A DNA stretch of 64,000 bases from Chryseobacterium koreense CCUG 49689. GTDB lineage: Bacteria; Bacteroidota; Bacteroidia; Flavobacteriales; Weeksellaceae. Below, piece after piece: positions 43,765 through 51,850 of this stretch. The notes below the pieces were generated by a model. That model saw only the letters and a program-made list of their open reading frames with translations. It was not told the origin of the DNA and made no database searches. The first letter of the stretch is position 1; each line of letters starts with the position of its first letter. A program made the translations under genes and the position numbers. The stretch covers positions 1-64,000 of the forward strand of contig NZ_LFNG01000006.1 in NCBI RefSeq assembly GCF_001045435.1, given 5' to 3'.

Positions 43765-44196
43765 TTACTTCAGCCAAGCCAAACCAAGCTCAGTGCGCTC
43801 GGCAAGGTCGTAAAAGGAATATTTCTGGGTCATCAACAATAAATTTTCGCGCACCACCTTGAAATCATGATGAACCGGACAGGGATTATCTGCCGAACAT
43901 TGATGAAGTCCCAATCCACATTCGGTGAAAATTCCGGCTCCATCGATCAGCTTCACAATCTCGAAGATTTTGGTTTTTTTCTGTATTTTTTCTTCAAACA
44001 CGAAACCGCCTTGTTTCCCACGGATAGATTCCAGAATGTTTTCCCTGCAAAGCTGCTGAAGGATTTTCGCCGTAAAGGCAACCGGCGCGTTCACCGCCTC
44101 TGAAACTTCCTTCACATTGACACGCTGGTTTTTGTTACTCCTCTGAGCGATATAGATGGCCGACTTTATGGCATATTCACAAGCTTTTGAAAACAT
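43765..44196 (-). CDS. Rrf2 family transcriptional regulator
   Basis: 143 residues. Winged helix with ACEYAIKSAIYIA, VNVKEVSEAVNAPVAFTAKILQQL and IRGKQGGFVF, all typical of Rrf2 proteins. Cysteines 93, 100 and 106 (CGLGLHQCSADNPCPVH) are the cluster-ligand triplet of IscR, NsrR and RsrR-type members, so an iron-sulfur cofactor that senses nitric oxide, redox or cluster status is likely. Read with the membrane-protein gene 11 bp upstream. Candidate control of the ric gene (24785) is inference. Confidence 0.9.
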   Translation of the reverse strand: MFSKACEYAIKSAIYIAQRSNKNQRVNVKEVSEAVNAPVAFTAKILQQLCRENILESIRGKQGGFVFEEKIQKKTKIFEIVKLIDGAGIFTECGLGLHQCSADNPCPVHHDFKVVRENLLLMTQKYSFYDLAERTELGLAWLK

Positions 44197-44207
44197 AAGG
44201 GGAATTT

Positions 44208-44582
44208 TTATTTAAAGAACTGCCATTTGGGAATGATTGCCAGCAAACCCACCCCTACATAGAGAAACATGTTCGTGACATCTGTGTACAGGAAAGTAGA
44301 CAGGTAATAATTGTGGAAAAGAAAATGAAAAACCACCGCCGCCGGAAAAAGGAATGCTCCAATTTTTCGGTAGAAATAAATCAGAACCAACCCAACAACC
44401 ATCAGTAAATCAACAAAATAAATCAGATAGAAATACCAAATCGGGATATTCATCTCGGTATGTTGTGCAAATTCATCGGTGTCAATCCCAATTCCCATTA
44501 AACTGAAAAAAAGCAGCGCGCCGAGTGCGAGGATAAATCCAAAATCCTTTTTCGGGCTTTCGTTGGCAAATTCATTATTCAT
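44208..44582 (-). CDS. four-helix membrane protein, unrecognised
   Basis: 124 residues, with hydrophobic segments near residues 15-32, 50-68, 72-95 and 100-118. Contains FLFHNYYLSTFLY and LLAIIPKWQFF; no known domain. It starts after a terminator and ends 11 bp before the Rrf2 gene, so the two are likely co-transcribed. A link to nitric oxide or redox stress is possible only by this context. Confidence 0.65.
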   Translation of the reverse strand: MNNEFANESPKKDFGFILALGALLFFSLMGIGIDTDEFAQHTEMNIPIWYFYLIYFVDLLMVVGLVLIYFYRKIGAFLFPAAVVFHFLFHNYYLSTFLYTDVTNMFLYVGVGLLAIIPKWQFFK

Positions 44583-44597
44583 AGTCTGTAAAAGTAA

Positions 44598-44628
44598 AAA
44601 AACTTTTGAAGATTATTCAAAAGTTTTT
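44598..44628 (-). terminator. terminator after Lrp-type gene
   Basis: Perfect 13-bp stem AAAAACTTTTGAA / TTCAAAAGTTTTT with a five-base loop, then T7 on the minus strand. Confidence 0.85.
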
Positions 44629-44651
44629 GGTGATTTCAATTTCCTGATCTG

Positions 44652-45122
44652 TTAGATAGAAACCGCGTCGATCAGTCTGTTTTTGTCTGACAAAAATTCC
44701 TCCATGGAGATCATACTTTCGGTTCTCATCACATCCTGAATGTCGTCAATTTGGTAGATGATTCGTTTGGCGTCTTCGGTATTTTTTGCACGAACTTTCA
44801 CGAAGATGTTGTATTTTCCTGAAATTACGCTGGCTTCGATCACATTTGGAATGGTGGAAAGTTCTTTCAGCACATCGTGGGTTCTGTTTGACTTGGTGAG
44901 CAGAATTCCGATGAATGCGGTGAAGTGGTAATCCAATTTACCATAATCAATGTTTAATGAAGATCCCAGAATAATTCCTGCATCTTCCATTTTTTTTACT
45001 CTCACGTGGATTGTCCCTGCAGAGACATCCATTTGTTTGGCTATTTCGGTGAAAGGCATTCTCGTGTTTTCTACTAAGAAATCAAGAATTTTTTTGTCTA
45101 TTTCGTCGAGTTGATAATTCAT
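44652..45122 (-). CDS. Lrp/AsnC family transcriptional regulator
   Basis: 156 residues. N-terminal helix-turn-helix (DEIDKKILDFLVENTRMPFTEIAKQMDVSAGTIHVRVKKME), then a RAM (AsnC ligand-binding) domain with FTAFIGILLTK, IPNVIEASVISGKYNIFVKV and IQDVMRTESMISME. It binds DNA as an octamer or dimer and responds to an amino acid; the effector and targets are unknown. Its promoter and terminator make it monocistronic. No amino-acid metabolism gene is adjacent. Confidence 0.93.
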   Translation of the reverse strand: MNYQLDEIDKKILDFLVENTRMPFTEIAKQMDVSAGTIHVRVKKMEDAGIILGSSLNIDYGKLDYHFTAFIGILLTKSNRTHDVLKELSTIPNVIEASVISGKYNIFVKVRAKNTEDAKRIIYQIDDIQDVMRTESMISMEEFLSDKNRLIDAVSI

Positions 45123-45166
45123 TTTATATATTTTTCAATTTTTTACACTTAATTCGAAAATTTTTG

Positions 45167-45174
45167 CAAATTTA
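45167..45174 (-). promoter_or_regulatory. -7 element for Lrp-type gene
   Basis: On the minus strand TAAATTTG, 44 bp before the start codon. Confidence 0.4.
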
Positions 45175-45253
45175 CAAATAAATATTAAAATGAAAAAATT
45201 TCAATAAACATTAACAACTTTTAACGTAATCTTTATGTTTTGCATTGAAATCA

Positions 45254-48200
45254 CTATTTTATTGAATCTTTCTTAACAGAATCTCCTTTAGCTTCAGATT
45301 CAAAGAATTGTGCTGATTTATTTTTTTTCTTCTTTTTAAATAGCGTATTAAAACTTTTGCTGTAAACCACACCCACTCCATAACTTTGGTTAGCAGAGGC
45401 GTTTCCGCCGGTTGCGCCGGTCAAGCCAATATTCGAAGGTTTGGAATATGCCCTTAATAAACGGGAGCCGTCATTGTTCTTTGACCAGTCGTATTCAATG
45501 ATTCCTTCGCCGGAAAGATAATTTTGGGTGGTATTTTCTGTTTTAGAGATGGGCACTCCCAAACCGGTTTTCACTTTCACTCTGGGCGAAAGCGCGAAAC
45601 TTACACTTGCATTCGCACGGTCTCCTGTATTGGAACCCGCATCTCCTTTCAAATAATTTAAATCCACCTGGAACTCATTGCTGATGGTATTCAAAACGGA
45701 ACCTAACTGTTTGAAAAGCATATTATATCCCGAGGTTTCCAAGGTATTTCCGAGGTTGATATCGAACGCCGAATTCCCCACATTAAATGAACTCAAAACC
45801 AAAACAGAACCGAACTGGATGACTTTTTCGTCTTCATTGCTCATTTTTTCGGCCAAGGTTTCGCGAACACTGCTGGAAACATCCTGTGCCTGAACTCCCA
45901 GTTGGATTTTTGGATTCGTCAAAGTCTGGGTTATTCTGGTGGTGAGCAAAACATTGATTGGCTGGAGATTTCCCATGTTCAGATACTGTCCCGCGTTGGT
46001 CACCGTTCTGAGATAAGTGGCTCTGATGTCCAGATCCGGAGACATGGCATCCCCATCCCAACGGATGCTGCTTCCTCTGGCAATTTGAAAAGTTCTATTA
46101 AGAATAGCTTTGGAAACAAAAGTTCCATTATCCACAAAATAATCACCCAACATGGAAATCGCGCCCGTTCTTCCCATTCGGAATCTCAATTTGTCGGCAT
46201 TTCCCCGCACGGAGATATCGCCGATATCATCTCCCACCAAAACATTTACCGTGGTTCCCTTGTCCACAGATGCGGTGAAATCTATATTCAGGTTTGAGCT
46301 GGTGTTTTTCTTTTTTTCCACGATGAAGGTTCCGTCGTCTTCCCTTTGTAGAAACCTCAGCATTTTAAATTCTTCCACATTGGAAGTGGAATTTGAATTG
46401 AAGGTGAACACGGAATTATTGAGCGTTCTCATTTCTGGAGTAGAAATATTGAGTGCAGAAACAGGTCCGTCCACATACAAAGTTCCGGTTCCATAAATTC
46501 TGCCCCAGAACAAATCAAAATCTTTCTGAGTGGTGTTCAGCAACATCAGGTTTTCTGCACGCATCACTAAGTTCACGCCCATTGAGGATAAGGTTTCAAA
46601 CTGAATCGCTCCGGAAATGGAACCTTTTGAATTGTTTCTGCCGTCCTTGACACCGATGTCGTTGAGAATTGCCAAACCTTTCGAAAGTGAAACCACCGTG
46701 TCATCAAAGGAATAGTCAACTCCCGTGAAGTTCAGTTTCAGTCCAAATTGTTTCAAAGCGACGTCTCCGCTGTAATCAACATTATTCATTGGACCCTTGA
46801 TCGCTAAATCACCTGTTGCTTTCCCACGGAGATTTCCGAAAATACCTTTCACAAACTCCTGTGCAAAAGCCAGATCAAATTCCTTCATTTCTGCATTCAG
46901 GTCAAGAGTGGGAGTTGAAGTATTGTTATTGATGGTTCCGGTTACATGAAGGTTGTTATTCCCTATGATTCCAGCTGACAGCACGCTGCCTTCCACATCA
47001 AAGACATTTGGAATATTGCTCTTCTTCACATTCAAACTCAGAACCCCCATATCTTTTCCGTTCATCATGATGTCCTTCACATCCAAGTCGATCACCGGTT
47101 CCAGATAGTTTTTATCTTTTCTGATATCGAAGGATCCATTTGCGATGCCTTTCATATCCATGCTGTTCTCATTCTTGAGCAAGGCAAAAACTTTGGAGAT
47201 ATCCAGATTTTTCACTTCTCCATTTACTGAGAAATCATTAGCGGATTTAAAGTTGGCGTCTTTCACTAAAACTTCGCTTGCGTCAGAATATATCCGCAGG
47301 TTTTGAACCAGGAAATCGCCGGTTTTTTTCCGGTAGGTAATCGAGTGGTTCAAAGTCGGATCGGTATCTACTACCCAGACCACATCATTGAACTTCACGG
47401 AAGTCGGCTCAAAATGGAAGACAAAATCGCCGGCGGAATTGGTGGTCTGATTCAAGTTCACTGCATATTCTTTCAGTTCCTGCTTTGCTTCCTCATCTGG
47501 AGTTCCGTGTTTGAAGGTGGTGGCAATGTGCAGGATCTGGTTGTCCTCATTTCTTCCGCTTAAGCTGATGTCTTTAAAAATATTTTTATTGTATTCCACG
47601 CGATCGATTTTAGCCAGAATCTGCTCCTGGAGATTCGCGGTATTAATTCTCACCATCAGATTGTCGATCATGGCAGAATCCTTGGAAATTTGATCGCGAT
47701 CGGAGATCTTGTATGCGGGATTGGATTGAGCGAGTGCTTTGTCTGCATCAGTGATCTCCTCTTTTTTGGTCATCACATATTTCAGGACTTCAGCGTCGAT
47801 ATTCAAGACCAGGTTGTTTGAGTTCCCATCATAGGAACCATTCACCGATGCACCTTTCGGAAGATGCAGATTGGGTTCGAAATAATTGACCAATCCTTGT
47901 GCCACGTCAAAATCCATGTTGAAACTTTGCCCGCGATATAATTTTCTCGGAGGCGGTCCAACCAAGATTTTGCCTAAACCGTTTTCCACCATTCCTGCCA
48001 AATCCCCGAGTTGGAACCTTCCAGAAATTTTTCCATTCACCGCACCAGGTGCGTCTACGGAAACGATTCTGTTTCCATTTTCAAGGTAGGCCTTCACTTT
48101 TGCGTTTGGAACGAGGTATTTATTGGTGGCATTGGCAAAATTCACATTCCTCAGGTCAGCATCCAGGTTCAAATCATTAACATTCGTCATTGCAATTTTT

Positions 48201-50029
48201 CCGTTGACCTGTCCGGAAACGATCTGGTTTCCTTTCCCACCCGTAAAATAATTAATGTTCAGATATTTAACATTGGCGTTGATGTCTGCAAAAATTCTTT
48301 TGGTGCTGAAATCGATCAATCCATTCACATCGGCTTTTGCCTGTTGATCATTTACATTGATGGTGCCTCTGTATTTTTTATGGTCCAGAAATCCGTCCAG
48401 ATAGACATTGTTGATGGTTTTATCTAAAATTTCAATCTTCGAGATCTGAGATTTTGTTCGAAGACGCATCGTGTTCACATCGAAACTTTCGCCCTGGATG
48501 TTGAATTTCCCTGATATTAATCCAACTTCCTTGCTTTTGGTAATCACCGAGGTATTCAGATCATGGACTTCCGCATAACCACGGTATCTGGGCAGGTTTG
48601 AACTGTAATCATCCAAATAAAATTGGGATATTTTCGCCTGACCAATTCCAGTAATCAAATTAGCATTTGGAACAAAAACCTGATTTGGATTCACTTGTGC
48701 CGCACCATTGAATTTTATCGTTCCAAAATCATCTGCAAAGTTTTTCATCTTACTTGAAATAAAAGTCGGCATCATCGCCTTCAAATTCCTGTAGGTGAAA
48801 TTGGTGGAAATATCGTTTGATTGAATCTGGAAGTTTTTCTTCAGGATATCGGTTACCTTCAAGTTTTTTGTCCGGATATTCACATCGGGATTGCTGATGA
48901 CGAAATTTTCTAGATAAAATTTATTCAGTGGTCCGCTCATTGAACCTGAGACATTGAAAGGTTTGTAATTATCCCAATCCGTCACAAAATAACTGATATC
49001 GTAACCGCTGAGCTGGGTTCCCTGTTTCAGATTCATTTCCCATTTCACTTTGTTGGTAAAGTCACTCCATCTGCCGTCATGCAGGTTAAACTTAATATCA
49101 CCCTGCAGTAAGGAATGGTCGGTATTTAAAGTCAAATCCTTCAATGAAAAAAATTCCTTGGTCAAGCTAAAATCTGTCGAAAAAGTATCCACAATATGTT
49201 TTTTGCCCCACCTCTCGGTGATGAAGCGCATATTGCTGATCTGCGCAAAAACATTTGGGCCATTTACTCTCAGTTCGGGAATCACCAGATTTACATTTTC
49301 AGCAGTAAGCCATTTTCCTTCTTCGCCATCATGGTTTTGGTTGACGATTGAAATCTTGGAGTTGGTAATATAAATCCTGGATTTCAGCTCAAAAGGCGGT
49401 CGGTTTGGAATGGGCGGCTCCCCATTATCAAATAAATCTATGAACCGGATAAAGTTGGAGATGCTGTCTCCTTTATAAGTGACCACCTTCAAATCCAAAT
49501 CATCAATGGAAAGGGATTGAAATAATAGGTTTCGGGAGTTCTTAATGATGGAGAACCAATTGGAATCAGCGCGAATCGTTTTAGCTTTGATGAAAGGGAA
49601 ATTCTTATTGTCTTTGGCCACCACATTGCTGATGGTGACATTCCCGAAATAGTTCACTTCCGCATTTTCGAAAGTAATGTTGGTCTTCATATCCTCATTC
49701 AGGACGATATTGACCACCCTTTTCGCGGCCCAGTCTTTAGTAACGGGAAGATTGATCACGATGATGATGGAAAAGAAAATAAAAAGCCCTGACCAAAATA
49801 GAATTAGCAGAAGTTTTGCCCACCATTTATAATCTGTCACGTCTTTTGCTGCCTGCTCCACAAATTCACCGGCAGTTTCCACAGGGTGAGTTACCGCATC
49901 CGAAGCAAGATTGGCTGCGTCCTGCATCTTTTCCTTCACATTTTGCACACCCTTCTGCACGGAATCCCCGATGTTTTCAGCAACGGATTTTTTGTCTTCT
50001 TTTTCGTGATTATTCTCTAAATTTGCCAT
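45254..50029 (-). CDS. tamB: translocation and assembly module protein TamB
   Basis: 1591 residues. A single transmembrane helix (about 70-94) is followed by a long AsmA/DUF490-type beta-sheet scaffold, with the TamB domain in the last 600 residues (SVRETLAEKMSNEDEK, LNYLKGDAGSNTGDRANASVSFALSPR, GEGIIEYDWSKNN). TamB-like proteins bridge the envelope and move phospholipids and assist barrel assembly. The first 65 residues are an unusual charged, alanine-rich amphipathic stretch (KEDKKSVAENIGDSVQKG). The partner barrel TamA is not in the window. Start codon 2 bp from that of tsaD. Confidence 0.92.
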   Translation of the reverse strand: MANLENNHEKEDKKSVAENIGDSVQKGVQNVKEKMQDAANLASDAVTHPVETAGEFVEQAAKDVTDYKWWAKLLLILFWSGLFIFFSIIIVINLPVTKDWAAKRVVNIVLNEDMKTNITFENAEVNYFGNVTISNVVAKDNKNFPFIKAKTIRADSNWFSIIKNSRNLLFQSLSIDDLDLKVVTYKGDSISNFIRFIDLFDNGEPPIPNRPPFELKSRIYITNSKISIVNQNHDGEEGKWLTAENVNLVIPELRVNGPNVFAQISNMRFITERWGKKHIVDTFSTDFSLTKEFFSLKDLTLNTDHSLLQGDIKFNLHDGRWSDFTNKVKWEMNLKQGTQLSGYDISYFVTDWDNYKPFNVSGSMSGPLNKFYLENFVISNPDVNIRTKNLKVTDILKKNFQIQSNDISTNFTYRNLKAMMPTFISSKMKNFADDFGTIKFNGAAQVNPNQVFVPNANLITGIGQAKISQFYLDDYSSNLPRYRGYAEVHDLNTSVITKSKEVGLISGKFNIQGESFDVNTMRLRTKSQISKIEILDKTINNVYLDGFLDHKKYRGTINVNDQQAKADVNGLIDFSTKRIFADINANVKYLNINYFTGGKGNQIVSGQVNGKIAMTNVNDLNLDADLRNVNFANATNKYLVPNAKVKAYLENGNRIVSVDAPGAVNGKISGRFQLGDLAGMVENGLGKILVGPPPRKLYRGQSFNMDFDVAQGLVNYFEPNLHLPKGASVNGSYDGNSNNLVLNIDAEVLKYVMTKKEEITDADKALAQSNPAYKISDRDQISKDSAMIDNLMVRINTANLQEQILAKIDRVEYNKNIFKDISLSGRNEDNQILHIATTFKHGTPDEEAKQELKEYAVNLNQTTNSAGDFVFHFEPTSVKFNDVVWVVDTDPTLNHSITYRKKTGDFLVQNLRIYSDASEVLVKDANFKSANDFSVNGEVKNLDISKVFALLKNENSMDMKGIANGSFDIRKDKNYLEPVIDLDVKDIMMNGKDMGVLSLNVKKSNIPNVFDVEGSVLSAGIIGNNNLHVTGTINNNTSTPTLDLNAEMKEFDLAFAQEFVKGIFGNLRGKATGDLAIKGPMNNVDYSGDVALKQFGLKLNFTGVDYSFDDTVVSLSKGLAILNDIGVKDGRNNSKGSISGAIQFETLSSMGVNLVMRAENLMLLNTTQKDFDLFWGRIYGTGTLYVDGPVSALNISTPEMRTLNNSVFTFNSNSTSNVEEFKMLRFLQREDDGTFIVEKKKNTSSNLNIDFTASVDKGTTVNVLVGDDIGDISVRGNADKLRFRMGRTGAISMLGDYFVDNGTFVSKAILNRTFQIARGSSIRWDGDAMSPDLDIRATYLRTVTNAGQYLNMGNLQPINVLLTTRITQTLTNPKIQLGVQAQDVSSSVRETLAEKMSNEDEKVIQFGSVLVLSSFNVGNSAFDINLGNTLETSGYNMLFKQLGSVLNTISNEFQVDLNYLKGDAGSNTGDRANASVSFALSPRVKVKTGLGVPISKTENTTQNYLSGEGIIEYDWSKNNDGSRLLRAYSKPSNIGLTGATGGNASANQSYGVGVVYSKSFNTLFKKKKKNKSAQFFESEAKGDSVKKDSIK

Positions 50030-50031
50030 TT

Positions 50032-51048
50032 ATGAACGAGTCATTAATTTTAGGGATCGAGTCCTCTTGCGACGATACTTCCGCGGCGGTGATCTGTGGA
50101 AACAAAATCCTCTCCAATATTGCAGCCAGCCAAGCCATTCACAAGGAATATGGCGGAGTGGTTCCGGAACTTGCATCAAGAGCACACCAGCAAAACATCA
50201 TTCCCGTGGTGGAAAAAGCATTCACCAAAGCAAATATACAACAAAAACAGATTTCTGCTGTTGGATTTACCCGTGGTCCCGGACTTTTGGGATCGCTTCT
50301 TGTGGGAACTTCTTTCGCAAAATCACTGGCGATGAGCCTGAATGTTCCTTTAATAGAAGTAAACCATCTTCAGGCGCATATTTTGGCCCACTTTATCGAC
50401 GATGCAAATAGCATGCCTCCAGAATTTCCATTTTTATGTCTCACCGTTTCCGGAGGACACACGATGATTGTTTTGGTGAAAGATTATTTCGACATGGAAA
50501 TTATCGGCAAAACCACTGATGATGCCGCCGGAGAAGCGTTCGACAAAATCGGGAAGATTTTTGGGCTGGATTATCCGGCCGGACCGATCGTGGACAGGTT
50601 GGCGAAAAATGGCGATGAAAATTCATTCAAATTTAATAAGCCAAGATTAGAAAATTACGATTATTCTTTCAGCGGAATCAAAACTTCGGTGCTCTATTTC
50701 ATCCAAAAAGAATTGAAAAAAAATCCGGATTTCATTAAAGAAAACCTTGATGACCTGTGCGCTTCAGTTCAAAAATCCATCATCGAAATCCTGATGGAAA
50801 AACTGGAAAAAGCCGCTAAAGATTATGGAATCAACCATGTGGCAATTGCAGGTGGAGTCTCTGCAAATTCCGGTTTAAGGGAAGCCATGAAAAAAAATGA
50901 GGAAAAATTGGGATGGAACATCTACATCCCAAAATTTGAATATACCACGGATAACGCCGCAATGATTGCCATGGTTGCACAACTGAAATTGGAACGAGGC
51001 GAGTTTACAGATCTTTCAGCTGCTGCAACTGCGAGATATGACCTGTAG
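50032..51048 (+). CDS. tsaD: tRNA threonylcarbamoyltransferase TsaD
   Basis: 338 residues from ATG 50032; the open frame to 49816 is a by-product of antisense tamB and is not used. It completes t6A37 synthesis in tRNA with TsaB and TsaE, using the product of TsaC (26340). Signature blocks: LGIESSCDDTSAAVI, SRAHQQNIIPVV, the metal-binding NHLQAH (His112, His116), GGHTMIVLV, and VAIAGGVSANSGLREAM. The start is only 2 bp from that of tamB on the other strand, so its promoter lies inside tamB. Full length. Confidence 0.96.
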   Translation: MNESLILGIESSCDDTSAAVICGNKILSNIAASQAIHKEYGGVVPELASRAHQQNIIPVVEKAFTKANIQQKQISAVGFTRGPGLLGSLLVGTSFAKSLAMSLNVPLIEVNHLQAHILAHFIDDANSMPPEFPFLCLTVSGGHTMIVLVKDYFDMEIIGKTTDDAAGEAFDKIGKIFGLDYPAGPIVDRLAKNGDENSFKFNKPRLENYDYSFSGIKTSVLYFIQKELKKNPDFIKENLDDLCASVQKSIIEILMEKLEKAAKDYGINHVAIAGGVSANSGLREAMKKNEEKLGWNIYIPKFEYTTDNAAMIAMVAQLKLERGEFTDLSAAATARYDL

Positions 51049-51139
51049 TGGTTGACTGAGTCGGGAAGAAACCATTAGAAAATCAAATTTTTAACCCATT
51101 AAGTCCGTCCTCTTTTCTTTTCCTTTTAATTACAAATCA

Positions 51140-51838
51140 ATGAAACTATTTCACGGAAATATCGAAAACAGAAATGTAGAAATCCATCCTGAAGAACAGC
51201 AACATATCGTGAAAGTTCTTCGTATGCGCGAAGGCGAAGAAATTTTCGTCACGGATGGAAAAGGTAATCTCGCTAAAGGAAACCTTATTTTTGAAGGAAA
51301 AAAGGTTTTACTGGATATTACAGAACTCCAGGAAAATCTGCCAGACTTTTCCCCGCGGCTGCATATTGCAATTGCGCCCACCAAAAACATAGACCGGATC
51401 GAATTCTTCGTGGAAAAGGCGACCGAAATGGGAATTTCGGAAATCACATTGATCCAGACCGATAAAACCGAAAGAAAAAACCTCAACATCGAAAAACTGC
51501 GAAAACAAAGTGTCGCAGCATCAAAACAAAGTTTAAGGTTTCATTTTCCGAAAATCAACGACTTGACGAAACTTTCGGATCTCATCAAAACCATTGATCC
51601 GGAAACGACTTTCATTGCCCACTGCGATGAATCTTTTCCCAGAATCCTTCTGAATGAAATTCCCAGAATGGACGAAATGTTATTTCTAATCGGTCCGGAA
51701 GGCGATTTTTCCCCAAAAGAAATCAGGGATTTATCTACCTTGAACATCAAAGCGGTCTCACTTGGCGACCAACGGTTGAGAACGGAAACAGCCGGGATTT
51801 TCGTGGCGGCGTGGAATTACTTTTTGGGAATCCGATGA
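51140..51838 (+). CDS. rsmE: 16S rRNA (uracil-1498-N3)-methyltransferase RsmE
   Basis: 232 residues. N-terminal PUA-like domain (HIVKVLRMREGEEIFVTDGKG), then the SPOUT knotted methyltransferase domain with IALAPTKNI-type IAIAPTKNIDRIEFFVEKATEMG, LIGPEGDFSPKEI and SLGDQRLRTETAGIFVAAW. Methylates U1498 of 16S rRNA. Follows tsaD by about 90 bp on the same strand; the S9 peptidase on the 3' side is convergent 12 bp away, with no obvious terminator between. Confidence 0.96.
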   Translation: MKLFHGNIENRNVEIHPEEQQHIVKVLRMREGEEIFVTDGKGNLAKGNLIFEGKKVLLDITELQENLPDFSPRLHIAIAPTKNIDRIEFFVEKATEMGISEITLIQTDKTERKNLNIEKLRKQSVAASKQSLRFHFPKINDLTKLSDLIKTIDPETTFIAHCDESFPRILLNEIPRMDEMLFLIGPEGDFSPKEIRDLSTLNIKAVSLGDQRLRTETAGIFVAAWNYFLGIR

Positions 51839-51850
51839 TTTTCTAACTGC

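Noticed and set aside
49816-50031. N-terminal extension of TsaD
   Set aside because: It lies on tamB antisense and is not like any TsaD N-terminus; ATG 50032 gives the standard start.
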